The translations under genes and the position numbers were made by a program. From Sphingomonadaceae bacterium (lineage in GTDB: Bacteria > Pseudomonadota > Alphaproteobacteria > Sphingomonadales > Sphingomonadaceae), in the NCBI GenBank assembly GCA_947463325.1, contig CANHQT010000002.1, positions 1 to 64,000 on the forward strand: 64,000 nucleotides of DNA, read 5' to 3'. The notes under the pieces were generated by a model. It did no database searches. It saw nothing but the letters and a program-made list of their open reading frames with translations, and was not told where the DNA came from. This document shows positions 27,540 to 38,162 of the stretch, piece after piece. Each line of letters begins with the position of its first letter. The stretch's first letter is position 1.

Positions 27540-27901
27540 CAGACCGTGAAGCTTTCGCCGCAGCCGCAGCTGCCTTTGGCATTGGGGTTGGCAAAGGTGA
27601 AGCCGGCGGTGAAATCATCCTCCACCCAGTCCATCACCGATCCCACCAGATAGAGCACACTTGCCCCGTCGATGAAGAACAGGCCACCCGGCGTTTCGAT
27701 CCGCTCGTCAAAGGCTTGCGCCTCGTTCACATAATCGACGGAATAGGCGAGGCCGGAGCAGCCGCGGCGCGGGGTCGACAGCTTGACGCCGATGGCACCT
27801 TCCGGCGCGCTGCCCATCAGCTTGGCGATCCGCGCTTCGGCAGCCGGCGTCAGCGTCACGGCGGCGGGGCGCTGGCGGGCTTTGGTGTCCGTTGTCATCA
27901 C
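27539..27901 (-). CDS. sufA: A-type iron-sulfur cluster assembly protein
   Basis: GVKLSTPRRGCSGLAYSVDYV ... NPNAKGSCGCGESFTV. Confidence 0.92.
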   Translation of the reverse strand: MMTTDTKARQRPAAVTLTPAAEARIAKLMGSAPEGAIGVKLSTPRRGCSGLAYSVDYVNEAQAFDERIETPGGLFFIDGASVLYLVGSVMDWVEDDFTAGFTFANPNAKGSCGCGESFTV

Positions 27902-28377
27902 AGCATCCCCAGTTCGAGGCGCGCTTCGTCGGTCATGTTACCAGGGCTCCAGGGCGGATCCCAGACGAGATTGACGTCGACGAGACCAACGCCGGGTACC
28001 GATCCTACCCGCAATTCCACTTCGCCGGGCATGGTTTCCGCGACCGGGCAATGCGGCGTGGTTAGGGTCATCGACACCGCAACATGATTGTCCGCGCCAA
28101 TCTCGACCCCATAGATAAGACCGAGATCGTAGATGTTCACCGGAATCTCGGGATCGTAGATTTCCTTGAGCGCATCGATGATCGCATCATATAGTTCGCC
28201 GCCCGGCGCCGTCGTGGGGACTTCAGCCGGCTTGTCAGCAAGAAACCCCGTGAGATAGTCGCGCTTGCGCTCGAGCTTCTCGCCCGCTGTTTCCTCCACG
28301 GCATCGGTTACCCGCGCACGGGGCGGGGGAGCCACGCTCTCGACCTCTTCGGTCATGATCCGACGCTGTTCGCTCAT
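27898..28377 (-). CDS. SUF-associated MIP18/PaaD-like protein (SufT-like)
   Basis: IIDALKEIYDPEIPVNIYDLGLIYGVEI, TTPHCPVAETMPGEV. Confidence 0.88.
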   Translation of the reverse strand: MSEQRRIMTEEVESVAPPPRARVTDAVEETAGEKLERKRDYLTGFLADKPAEVPTTAPGGELYDAIIDALKEIYDPEIPVNIYDLGLIYGVEIGADNHVAVSMTLTTPHCPVAETMPGEVELRVGSVPGVGLVDVNLVWDPPWSPGNMTDEARLELGML

Positions 28378-29600
28378 CCGAAAATCCTCCGCACGCGATC
28401 AAGGCCGCGCACCAGCGCGGCGATGTCGCCTCCGTCATTATAGATGCCAAAGCTCGCCCGCACCGTTGCGGGTAAGCCCAAATGGTCCATCAGCGGCTGC
28501 GCGCAATGATGGCCGGCACGCACCGCCACTCCGCCTTCGTCCAATATGGTGCCGACGTCATGGGGATGCACCCCCTCGACCGTAAAGCTAACGATCCCGG
28601 CCGAATCTTCCGGCCCGAGCAGGCGTACACTGTTCATGGCCGACAGTTCGGCGCGGCACTGGCGCACCAGTTCGGCCTCATGATGCGCGATTGTCTCCAT
28701 GCCGATCGCCTCGACATAGTCGATGGCGGCCGCAAGGCCGATCACTTCCACGATCGCCGGCGTTCCTGCCTCGAACCGCTGCGGCGGTGGGGCGTAGGTC
28801 GTGCCGGCAAAGCTCACCCGGTCTATCATTGCGCCGCCGCCCTGCCACGGCGGCATAGCAGCAAGGATGTCGGCCCGGGCCCACAGCACGCCGATACCGG
28901 TCGGGCCATAGAGTTTGTGGGCGGAAAATGTGTAGAAGTCCGCCCCCAGCGCCGCCATGTCGAGCGCCATGCGCGGCGCCGCCTGACAGCCATCGATCAG
29001 CAGCTTTGCGCCCACGCCATGCGCCAAGGCCGCTGCACGCGGCACATCAAGGACGCTGCCCATCACGTTGGAAACATGGGCAAGCGCAACCAGCTTGTGC
29101 GCCGGTGTCAGTATCTTTGCGGCGGCATCCAGATCAATCCGGCCATCCCCTGTCAGCGGGCAGACGTCGATCACTGCGCCGGTCCGTTCTGCCAGCATCT
29201 GCCAGGGGACGATATTGCTGTGATGCTCCAGCACCGACAGGAGGATGCGGTCGCCAGCGGCGATATTCGCCTGGCCCCATGTGTTGGCGACAAGGTTGAT
29301 CGCCTCGGTCGCGCCACGCACAAAGACGATCTCATTCTCATCGGCATGGATGAAGCGCGCCACGCGCCGCCGTGCCGCCTCAAAGGCGAGCGTCATGTCC
29401 GCCGACCGCTGATAGACGCCGCGATGCACGGTCGCATAGTCCGCGCCCATCGCCCGAACGGTCGCGTCGATTACCGCCTGCGGCTTTTGTGCCGTCGCCG
29501 CGGTGTCGAGATAATGCCAGTCACCCACACCGGGGAAATCGGCCCGCAGTCCGTCTCTCATCACCACATTCCGGTCGAGCGGAGGGGCCGCGATGCTCAC
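28374..29600 (-). CDS. sufS: cysteine desulfurase
   Basis: HYLDTAATAQKPQAVI, SAHKLYGPTGIGVLW, RAGHHCAQPLMDHLG. Confidence 0.94.
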   Translation of the reverse strand: MSIAAPPLDRNVVMRDGLRADFPGVGDWHYLDTAATAQKPQAVIDATVRAMGADYATVHRGVYQRSADMTLAFEAARRRVARFIHADENEIVFVRGATEAINLVANTWGQANIAAGDRILLSVLEHHSNIVPWQMLAERTGAVIDVCPLTGDGRIDLDAAAKILTPAHKLVALAHVSNVMGSVLDVPRAAALAHGVGAKLLIDGCQAAPRMALDMAALGADFYTFSAHKLYGPTGIGVLWARADILAAMPPWQGGGAMIDRVSFAGTTYAPPPQRFEAGTPAIVEVIGLAAAIDYVEAIGMETIAHHEAELVRQCRAELSAMNSVRLLGPEDSAGIVSFTVEGVHPHDVGTILDEGGVAVRAGHHCAQPLMDHLGLPATVRASFGIYNDGGDIAALVRGLDRVRRIFG

Positions 29601-30346
29601 AGCAGCGACCCCAGATATTCGGTCGCCCGCGCCTCCAGCGCTTCACCGGCATCACCCGCTTCGACAAACGCATCGGCGATGAACGCCTGCAGCATCAGCC
29701 GCTTGGCAACGGCGGGCGGGATGCCGCGCGCCGCCATATAGAAAAGGCCCATGGCCTCAAGCTCGCCCACCGTTGCGCCATGCGCGCACTTCACATCGTC
29801 GGCATAGATTTCCAGCTGTGGCACGGCATTGGCCGTCGCCCCGCGATCGAGCAGCATCGCCTTGACCGACTGTTCGGCATCCGTGCGCTGCGCATCGCGC
29901 GCGACATGCACCTTGCCGAGGAAGCTCCCCGTCGCCCGGCCGCCGAGGACCGAGCGTACGACCTGGTTTGACGTCGCGTCAGGCTCGGCATGGTCGATGC
30001 GCGTCACCACTTCGAGCGTCTGTGCACCCCCGCCGAGGATCGCTGCGCCCAGTTCCAAATGTGCGCCACTCGCCAGCCGCACAGCGACTTCGAGCCGGCC
30101 ATAATCATGCCCCGCAACCAGGCCGAACAGCGCCAGCCGCGCGCCTTCGCCCAGCTCCGCCTCAATCTGCAGGATGCCGCTTTCCGGCAGCGCATCCACA
30201 ATCCGCACCGCTTCCTCGCCCGCAGCAACTACGATCCGCTCGGGCGCCGCAAGCGTCGGCCAAACGCGTGTCAGCGCTGCATGATCGCTATAGCGCCAGG
30301 CCTCGTCGCGCCGGGTGGGGAGGGTGAGGGTCTGCATCGACGCCAT
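29597..30346 (-). CDS. sufD: Fe-S cluster assembly protein
   Basis: KCAHGATVGELEAMGLFYMAARGIPPAVAKRLMLQAFIADAF. Confidence 0.92.
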   Translation of the reverse strand: MASMQTLTLPTRRDEAWRYSDHAALTRVWPTLAAPERIVVAAGEEAVRIVDALPESGILQIEAELGEGARLALFGLVAGHDYGRLEVAVRLASGAHLELGAAILGGGAQTLEVVTRIDHAEPDATSNQVVRSVLGGRATGSFLGKVHVARDAQRTDAEQSVKAMLLDRGATANAVPQLEIYADDVKCAHGATVGELEAMGLFYMAARGIPPAVAKRLMLQAFIADAFVEAGDAGEALEARATEYLGSLL

Positions 30347-30897
30347 CAGCCGGGTCTCTTCATGCGTATAAAGGTGAACAGATAGCTCGCGACTGTCACG
30401 GCACTGACAGCGGCGGCCGTGTGTGGCTCCGGCGTGAACCAGAAGGCAAGATAGCAGGCTATGCTGCGGCCCACGGCGTGCTGCATGCCAACGGGGTCAT
30501 TGGCTGCCGAGCCATAGGGAATCCAGACCAAGGACATCAGCACTGCGCCGCCCAGGATGATGATGTTCGGGTCCTGCGCAATCTGCGCGGCCGTGATCAC
30601 CAGCGGCCAAGTCAGCACCACCACTGCCGTGCCCTTGATGAACATCGGCATAAGCGGGTTCTTGGGGTCACCACGCCGGATCTTGTTGAGACCGCGCGCT
30701 TTGTCCAGCAGCAGACCCCCGGGCAGAATCATGCCGCTGCCGATCAGCACGATATAGGCGACCGTGTTGATGGGCAGATAGAGCGACGAGACGAGCACGA
30801 TGAGCCAGTAGACTGTGCCGACGATTGGCATCGACGTGCTGCTTCCGGCCAGAAAATCGGCCTGTAGTTCCTTCAGGCTGGCATTCGCGTCCATCAT
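30346..30897 (-). CDS. multi-pass membrane protein embedded in the SUF operon
   Basis: Hydrophobic 183-aa ORF between sufC and sufD, overlapping the sufD start. Confidence 0.8.
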   Translation of the reverse strand: MMDANASLKELQADFLAGSSTSMPIVGTVYWLIVLVSSLYLPINTVAYIVLIGSGMILPGGLLLDKARGLNKIRRGDPKNPLMPMFIKGTAVVVLTWPLVITAAQIAQDPNIIILGGAVLMSLVWIPYGSAANDPVGMQHAVGRSIACYLAFWFTPEPHTAAAVSAVTVASYLFTFIRMKRPG

Positions 30898-30908
30898 GGT
30901 TTTGCTCC

Positions 30909-31649
30909 CTATGCCACCGCCTCGTACCCGCGTTCCTCGAGCTCGAGCGCGAGCTCCGGTCCGCCGGTGCGCACGATGCGCCCGCCGGAGAGGATGTGGA
31001 CATAGTCGGGCCGCACGATGTCGAGCAGCCGCTGATAGTGGGTGATCAGCAGCACCGCACGGTCGGGCCGGCGCATGATGCTGTTGATGCCCTCGCCGAC
31101 GATACGCAGCGCATCGATGTCGAGTCCCGAGTCCGTCTCGTCTAGGATAGCGAGAGCAGGGTCGATGATGCCCATCTGCACCATCTCGGCGCGCTTCTTT
31201 TCCCCGCCGGAAAAGCCGACGTTCACTGGTCGCTTGAGCATTTCCATATCCATGGAGAGGAGCGCCGCTTTCTCGCGCGCCAGCCGCATGAACTCCGCGC
31301 CTGACAGTGGCTCCTCGCCGCGCGCCTTGCGCTGCGCGTTCAGCGCCTCGCGCAGGAACTGGAGGTTGGAAACGCCGGGGATTTCGACCGGATATTGGAA
31401 GCCGAGGAATAGACCGGCTGCGGCCCGCTCGTGCGGTTCCAGGGCGAGCAGGTCTTCGCCCTTCAGCGTCGCGCTGCCCTCGGTCACCTCATAGCCGGGG
31501 CGTCCGGCGAGCGTGTATCCCAGCGTCGATTTGCCCGCGCCATTGGGGCCCATGATCGCATGGATCTCGCCCGCATTGATACTGAGCGACAGCCCCTTGA
31601 GGATCGGCTTGTCGGCAACAGTCGCATGAAGATTATGGATTTCCAGCAT
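30909..31649 (-). CDS. sufC: Fe-S cluster assembly ATPase
   Basis: IMGPNGAGKSTLGYTLAG, FSGGEKKRAEMVQM, LAILDETDSGLDIDAL. Confidence 0.95.
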   Translation of the reverse strand: MLEIHNLHATVADKPILKGLSLSINAGEIHAIMGPNGAGKSTLGYTLAGRPGYEVTEGSATLKGEDLLALEPHERAAAGLFLGFQYPVEIPGVSNLQFLREALNAQRKARGEEPLSGAEFMRLAREKAALLSMDMEMLKRPVNVGFSGGEKKRAEMVQMGIIDPALAILDETDSGLDIDALRIVGEGINSIMRRPDRAVLLITHYQRLLDIVRPDYVHILSGGRIVRTGGPELALELEERGYEAVA

Positions 31650-32027
31650 TCTCTGTTCTCATCTGGTCAAGGATGCGCCCTTCGGCGGCAGTGACGATTC
31701 CGTTGGCGGCCTGTTCGAGCGTTTCGCGGCTGGCGAAGGGCACCTGCTCGCCAAGGCCATCGGCAATCAGATTGACCGCCGCCGCGCGCGCATCGGCAAG
31801 CGATGGCACCTCGGCAAAGCTCGCCGGCAACTGCCCGAACTCGGCCTTGTAGGCTTCGGCTGCACCGCGCAGGTCACCTGCATAGGATGTCACAACGCCC
31901 TGTGCTTCCGGTGGCAATTGCTCGGCCAGCGTCGCCGGATCGAGCAGCTTTTCGGTGTCGGGCACCATATCGCCGCAGGCGCCGAGGAGCGCGGCGCTGG
32001 CAACAGCAAGCAAAATCCGGCTCTTCA

Positions 32028-32028
<1 letters not shown>
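31633..32028 (-). CDS. putative lipoprotein embedded between sufB and sufC
   Basis: LLAVASAALLGAC lipobox; stop overlaps the sufC start. Confidence 0.78.
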
Positions 32029-33506
<1,478 letters not shown>

Positions 33507-33507
33507 G

Positions 33508-33948
33508 TCAGGCCTCCGCTGGCACAGGCTGGGCCGTGCCTTCAGGCGTAGCCGTCAGCGTGGCGAGAGTGATGCTGGCCAGCGCACCGCGCACCGCGCC
33601 GTTGACCGCGCCCCAGTGCGGCTTGACCGCGCAGCGATGGTCGAGCGCACAATCATGCCGCGCTTCGCTGACGCATGCGGTCATGGCGATTGGCCCTTCG
33701 ACTGCCTCGACAATGTCGGCAATGCTGATGGCGGCGGCCGGCCGCGCTAGCCGGATGCCCCCGCCTGCGCCGCGCACGGACTTCAGGAGGCCCGCTCGTA
33801 CCAGCGCGTGTACCAGCTTTTGGGCGGTTGCCTGTGGCACGCCGGTCTCTTCGGCGAGGATGGCGGCGCTGGTGCGCGTGCCGCCGCAGTGGCGCGCGCT
33901 CGCGCTCATCAGCACGACGGCATAGTCGGCCAGGTTGGAAAGGCGCAT
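33508..33948 (-). CDS. Rrf2 family SUF regulator
   Basis: [18 protein letters not shown]...[43 protein letters not shown]; first gene of the SUF operon. Confidence 0.9.
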   Translation of the reverse strand: MRLSNLADYAVVLMSASARHCGGTRTSAAILAEETGVPQATAQKLVHALVRAGLLKSVRGAGGGIRLARPAAAISIADIVEAVEGPIAMTACVSEARHDCALDHRCAVKPHWGAVNGAVRGALASITLATLTATPEGTAQPVPAEA

Positions 33949-33999
33949 GTCGGTGTCCGGTTTAATCTCTCTGGCCGCCGCGAGTCGGCGCAGCAAATA

Positions 34000-34014
34000 T
34001 GACCTATTCAGTCA
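34000..34014. promoter_or_regulatory. candidate Rrf2 operator TGAC-N7-GTCA overlapping a -35-like TTGACT
   Basis: Inverted repeat TGACCTATTCAGTCA upstream of the SUF operon. Confidence 0.5.
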
Positions 34015-34054
34015 ACTTTTGCCATATGCCATTGGTGCCAAAGCAATTCAACCG

Positions 34055-34891
34055 TTAGGCGTCGGAAACCAGCGGCCCTACCTGCCCGCGCAAAGCCCCG
34101 CGCCCTGTGGCAATCTCGGCCATCAGATAGGATTCACGGCGCATAATCTGCTGCGGGGTGAGGCCTGCGAAGCGCTTGAGTTCACGAATGAGGTGCGACT
34201 GGTCGTAGAAACTGTCGGCCATCTCGCTCGCTTCAATATCCTCGCCGCGCGCGATCAGCATTGCGGCTTTGAGTGCCCGATATTTGCGGGACAGCGTCTT
34301 GGGCGGCAGGCCGTAATAGCGGCGGGTCATCCGCTCCAGCTGGCGAACTGACAGGCCGGAGGCCTCGACCAATGCTTCGATCCGGGGGTCGGCGCTGCTG
34401 GTCAGCCATGCATCGACAATATGGGTGAAGGCGATCTGTGCCGGGTCCGCCTTGCTCGTTGCCTCTGCGACGAAGGCACTGATCAGGCGGAACCGTTCGT
34501 CGGTGGACTGTGTGCCCTGCACCGCGTGGAAAAGTCTGGTTGCGGCATCGCCGAACAACTGTTCGGCATCGAGAGCCCGGTCTAATGCCGTGTCGGCGCT
34601 TTTGCCCATCATCGCCACCCAGGCCGGTGGGAGCAGGCCAGCACCCACGACGTGCATTGGGCCGATCCCCATGCCTCTTACGCTGCCGCTGGTGGGGCCC
34701 AAGATAATGGTGCGGCTTGCCTGATCGCAATGACCGTCGGGAAAGATGTATTCACCGCTGCCGGACAGTAAGATCCTCAACTGCGGCCGGTCTGATCGTT
34801 CGGTCTCGTCATAGGTCGCCACTTCCTGCCGCAGTTCGTAGAGCGACGAAACATATTCGCGCAGCTCCGGCGGCGGCGGACTGTAACGCAT
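34055..34891 (-). CDS. AraC family transcriptional regulator
   Basis: C-terminal HTH: LSVRQLERMTRRYYGLPPKTLSRKYRALKAA ... FYDQSHLIRELKRFAGLTPQQIM; start set at MRYSPPPPE. Confidence 0.9.
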   Translation of the reverse strand: MRYSPPPPELREYVSSLYELRQEVATYDETERSDRPQLRILLSGSGEYIFPDGHCDQASRTIILGPTSGSVRGMGIGPMHVVGAGLLPPAWVAMMGKSADTALDRALDAEQLFGDAATRLFHAVQGTQSTDERFRLISAFVAEATSKADPAQIAFTHIVDAWLTSSADPRIEALVEASGLSVRQLERMTRRYYGLPPKTLSRKYRALKAAMLIARGEDIEASEMADSFYDQSHLIRELKRFAGLTPQQIMRRESYLMAEIATGRGALRGQVGPLVSDA

Positions 34892-35068
34892 GGCGACAGG
34901 TGCTGACACAGTGCAGGCGTGCCTTCGGGTTGCGACCACAGACGAGCGGGAGGGCGCGTTGCGCAAACCATGACACTGCATCCCCCCCGGGATAAGACTC
35001 ACTATGGCGAAGCCGCGAAACGTTGCAATGGTGCGCCTCACACTTTGCACCAGCCCATTGAAACAGAT

Positions 35069-35101
35069 AAAAAAAGACCGGCAGAACAATGTCTGCCGGT
35101 C
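35069..35101 (-). terminator. Rho-independent terminator for a minus-strand transcript
   Basis: Minus strand GACCGGCAGA-CATTGT-TCTGCCGGTC-TTTTTTT: perfect 10-bp stem plus U tract. Confidence 0.8.
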
Positions 35102-35261
35102 GTTGAGGTGGTCAAGGAATCCGAACCGAATGGCGCGAATCCCTTCGGGTCGCGTCCGCACAATGGCCGGTCAGCCCTTGCCTGTATTGGATGGAATCGA
35201 CATGGGCAGCATGTCGGCCACAGAGCGATCGCTGCTGCTGCCGGTGAGAAAAAGGGGCGTC

Positions 35262-36314
35262 ATGGACATGTTGGGCAGGCTGGCGATGCGCGCGGTTCGA
35301 CCGCTCGATGCGGAGGCCGCTCATGGCATCACGATCTCGCTTCTGTCGCGGCTTCCGGCGGCGGGGCCCGGGGGCACGGACCCGCGACTCTGTGTGAATG
35401 TGGCCGGTCTGGCTTTCGCTCACCCTGTCGGGCTCGCCGCTGGTTTCGATAAGGATGCGCGGGCCGTGCACGCCATGGGCCGTTTCGGTTTTGCCGGGGC
35501 GGAAGTGGGCACGCTGACCCCGCTACCGCAAACGGGCAATCCCCGACCCCGCCTGTTCCGGCTGGTGGAGGATGAAGCGGTCATCAACCGCATGGGTTTC
35601 AACAATGAAGGGCAGGCGGCCGCTGCTGTCAGGCTCGCCCGCCTGCGCGATCGCGCCGATCGTCCGCTGATCGGCGTCAATATCGGCGCAAACAAGGATG
35701 CGGCGGACCGGATCGCCGATTATGCGCATGGCGTGCGCGCGATGGCGCATCTCGGTGACTGGCTCACCGTCAACATCTCTTCGCCCAACACGCCGGGTCT
35801 GCGGGCTTTGCAGGATGAAGGCGCGCTAGATGCGCTGCTCTCCGCCGTTGCCGCCGCCCGTCAGGAGGCAGAGGCAAAGCCCCCCGTCTTCCTCAAGGTT
35901 GCGCCCGATCTTGATCGTGAGCAGGTGGAGGGGATGGTGCGCGCCGCCATCGCCCACGGGATCGATGCAATCATCATCGGCAACACCACTATCTCGCGCC
36001 CGCCACTTGCCTCCCGCCATGCGGGTGAGGCCGGGGGTCTGTCCGGCGCACCGCTCAAGGCGCTTGCACTGGAAAGGCTGCGCGATTTCCGTGTCGCGAC
36101 CGGCGGGCAGTTGCCCCTGATAGCGGCAGGCGGCATCGCCAGCGCTGACGATGCCTGGGATCGCCTCGCCGCCGGGGCAAGCCTCGTCCAGCTTTACAGC
36201 GCGCTTGTCTATGAAGGGCCGTGGCTTGCTTGCACCATTGTCTCCGGTCTCGCCCGCCGCCTCGACCGCAGCGGTTTCGCGACTATTGCCGAGCTGACCG
36301 CATCCGCCGGTTGA
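35262..36314 (+). CDS. pyrD: quinone-dependent dihydroorotate dehydrogenase
   Basis: PVGLAAGFDKDARAV, VNISSPNTPGLR, IIGNTTISRP, GGIASADDAWDRLAAGASLVQLYSALVYEGP. Confidence 0.94.
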   Translation: MDMLGRLAMRAVRPLDAEAAHGITISLLSRLPAAGPGGTDPRLCVNVAGLAFAHPVGLAAGFDKDARAVHAMGRFGFAGAEVGTLTPLPQTGNPRPRLFRLVEDEAVINRMGFNNEGQAAAAVRLARLRDRADRPLIGVNIGANKDAADRIADYAHGVRAMAHLGDWLTVNISSPNTPGLRALQDEGALDALLSAVAAARQEAEAKPPVFLKVAPDLDREQVEGMVRAAIAHGIDAIIIGNTTISRPPLASRHAGEAGGLSGAPLKALALERLRDFRVATGGQLPLIAAGGIASADDAWDRLAAGASLVQLYSALVYEGPWLACTIVSGLARRLDRSGFATIAELTASAG

Positions 36315-36346
36315 CCGGCGCCGTACGCGCTTTAGGGTTTCGTCTC

Positions 36347-38080
36347 ATGATCAAGCATCTTCTTGCCGGACTGTTGCTGTCCGCCTCCATCGCGCTTCCG
36401 ATTGCAGCACAGGAAAATACCGCTCCGGTTGTTGCTGGCGGTTCGGCAGGCCGTGTCGCGAGCGGGGATGCGCTTGTTTCCTCCGCCGATCCGCGCGCGT
36501 CCGATGCGGGGCGCGAGATACTCGCCGCCGGCGGCAGCGCCGCCGATGCGGCGATGGCAACAATGCTTGCGCTTACCGTGGTCGAACCCCAGTCGAGCGG
36601 CATCGGCGGCGGCGGTTTCTTTGTTTATCATGACGCACAAAGCGGTGAGATCATCACGATCGACGGGCGGGAAGAAGCGCCCTCGGCAGCTACACCCGCC
36701 CGTTTCCTGACGCCTGACGGCCGCCCGATGAGCTTTCGCGAGGCCGTGCCGGGTGGCCGCTCGGTCGGCGTGCCCGGCAACATCAGCCTGATGGCAGAGG
36801 TGCACCGCCGCTTTGGTCGCCTGCCTTGGCGCGCCCTGTTCCGCCCTGCGATCCGGCTTGCCGAAGAAGGCTTTGTTGTTTCGCCATGGCTCGCCACCGC
36901 GCTTCAGGGTAGCGAGGAACGGTGGGCGAGTTTTCCGGAGACCCGCCGACATTTCTTTATCGATGGCCGGCCGGCGCGTGCTGGTGAGCGGCTGAACAAT
37001 CCGGAACTCGCCGCGGTGCTGCGGGAAGTCGCGCGCGGCGGGCCGGACGCCTTTTACACCGGCCGCACTGCCCGCGCGATCGTAGAGGCGGTCACCACCG
37101 CTCCGCGCAACCCGGGTGACATGACGCTGGCTGACCTCGCTGCCTATCAGGCGCAGGAACGTGAACCGGTCTGTTTCCAGTATCGCGTTTACCGGCTGTG
37201 CGGAATGGGCCCGCCATCGTCTGGCGCCACCACGGTGTTCGGCATCCTTGGCATGCTCGAAGGCTATGACATGCGGACGATGGGCCGCAACAACCCGATG
37301 AGCTGGCATCTCCTGTCCGAAGCCATGCGCCTTGCCTATGCTGACCGTGACGCCTTCGTCGGCGATCCCGACCATGTCGAAGTGCCTGTCGCGGGCCTGC
37401 TCGATGAGGCCTATCTTGCGGAGCGCGCGCGCCGCATCTCTCCGTTCCGCGCAGCGGATAGCTATCCTGTGGGATCGCCGCCGGGCGCACCGCCGCGCAT
37501 CCCGGCCCCGGCTGCCGAAGTCCCTTCGACCAGCCATTTCGTCGTCATCGACCGCGCCGGCAATGTCGCCAGCATGACGTCCACCATCGAAGGCGTCTTC
37601 GGTAGCCAGATCGTCGCGCGCGGGATGGTGCTCAATAATGAACTGACCGATTTCAGCATGGTGCCCGAACGCGACGGCGCGCTTGTCGCCAACCGGGTCG
37701 AGCCCGGCAAGCGTCCGCGCAGCTCGATGTCGCCGACCATCGTCTATGATGCCGAAGGCCGGCCGATCCTGGCGGTCGGCTCAGCCGGTGGTCCCCGCAT
37801 CATCATGCATGTCGCCAAGACGCTGATCGGCGTGCTCGATTGGGATCTGCCGGTGGAAGAGGCGCTGGCGCTGCCCAATCTTTACATGGCCGGCGAAGGC
37901 AATCTCCTCGAGAATACCGAAGAAGGTATCGCGATGGCGCCGCAGCTTGCCCGCTTCGGCCGTACGGTCCTCAACGCAGAGCTTGGTTCGAAGCTGAATG
38001 CCGCCGAGCGCGACGAGGATGGCAGTGGCTGGACTGGCGCTGCTGATCCGCGCAGCGTCGGGGCGGTTGCAGTCGAGTAA
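36347..38080 (+). CDS. ggt: gamma-glutamyltransferase
   Basis: Signal peptide; TSHFVVIDRAGNVASMTSTIEGVFGSQIV catalytic Thr region; GGPRIIMHVAKTLIGVLDW. Confidence 0.93.
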   Translation: MIKHLLAGLLLSASIALPIAAQENTAPVVAGGSAGRVASGDALVSSADPRASDAGREILAAGGSAADAAMATMLALTVVEPQSSGIGGGGFFVYHDAQSGEIITIDGREEAPSAATPARFLTPDGRPMSFREAVPGGRSVGVPGNISLMAEVHRRFGRLPWRALFRPAIRLAEEGFVVSPWLATALQGSEERWASFPETRRHFFIDGRPARAGERLNNPELAAVLREVARGGPDAFYTGRTARAIVEAVTTAPRNPGDMTLADLAAYQAQEREPVCFQYRVYRLCGMGPPSSGATTVFGILGMLEGYDMRTMGRNNPMSWHLLSEAMRLAYADRDAFVGDPDHVEVPVAGLLDEAYLAERARRISPFRAADSYPVGSPPGAPPRIPAPAAEVPSTSHFVVIDRAGNVASMTSTIEGVFGSQIVARGMVLNNELTDFSMVPERDGALVANRVEPGKRPRSSMSPTIVYDAEGRPILAVGSAGGPRIIMHVAKTLIGVLDWDLPVEEALALPNLYMAGEGNLLENTEEGIAMAPQLARFGRTVLNAELGSKLNAAERDEDGSGWTGAADPRSVGAVAVE

Positions 38081-38162
38081 CGAAGCTCCCAGATAGTTTC
38101 ACAATGATCCGGGGTCGAACCCGGGCGCAGACATTCCTCCCCGGGAAAACGCAGAGAGAGAC

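Noticed and set aside
35103-35165. tRNA-like GGTTCGGATTCC on the minus strand upstream of pyrD
   Set aside because: No matching T-stem, anticodon or acceptor stems can be folded around it.
35112-35471. 119-aa minus ORF ending 11 bp before the 35069-35101 terminator
   Set aside because: Composition is shadow-like (antisense to the pyrD 5' end), with no SD or recognisable motif; a non-coding transcript seemed the better explanation.
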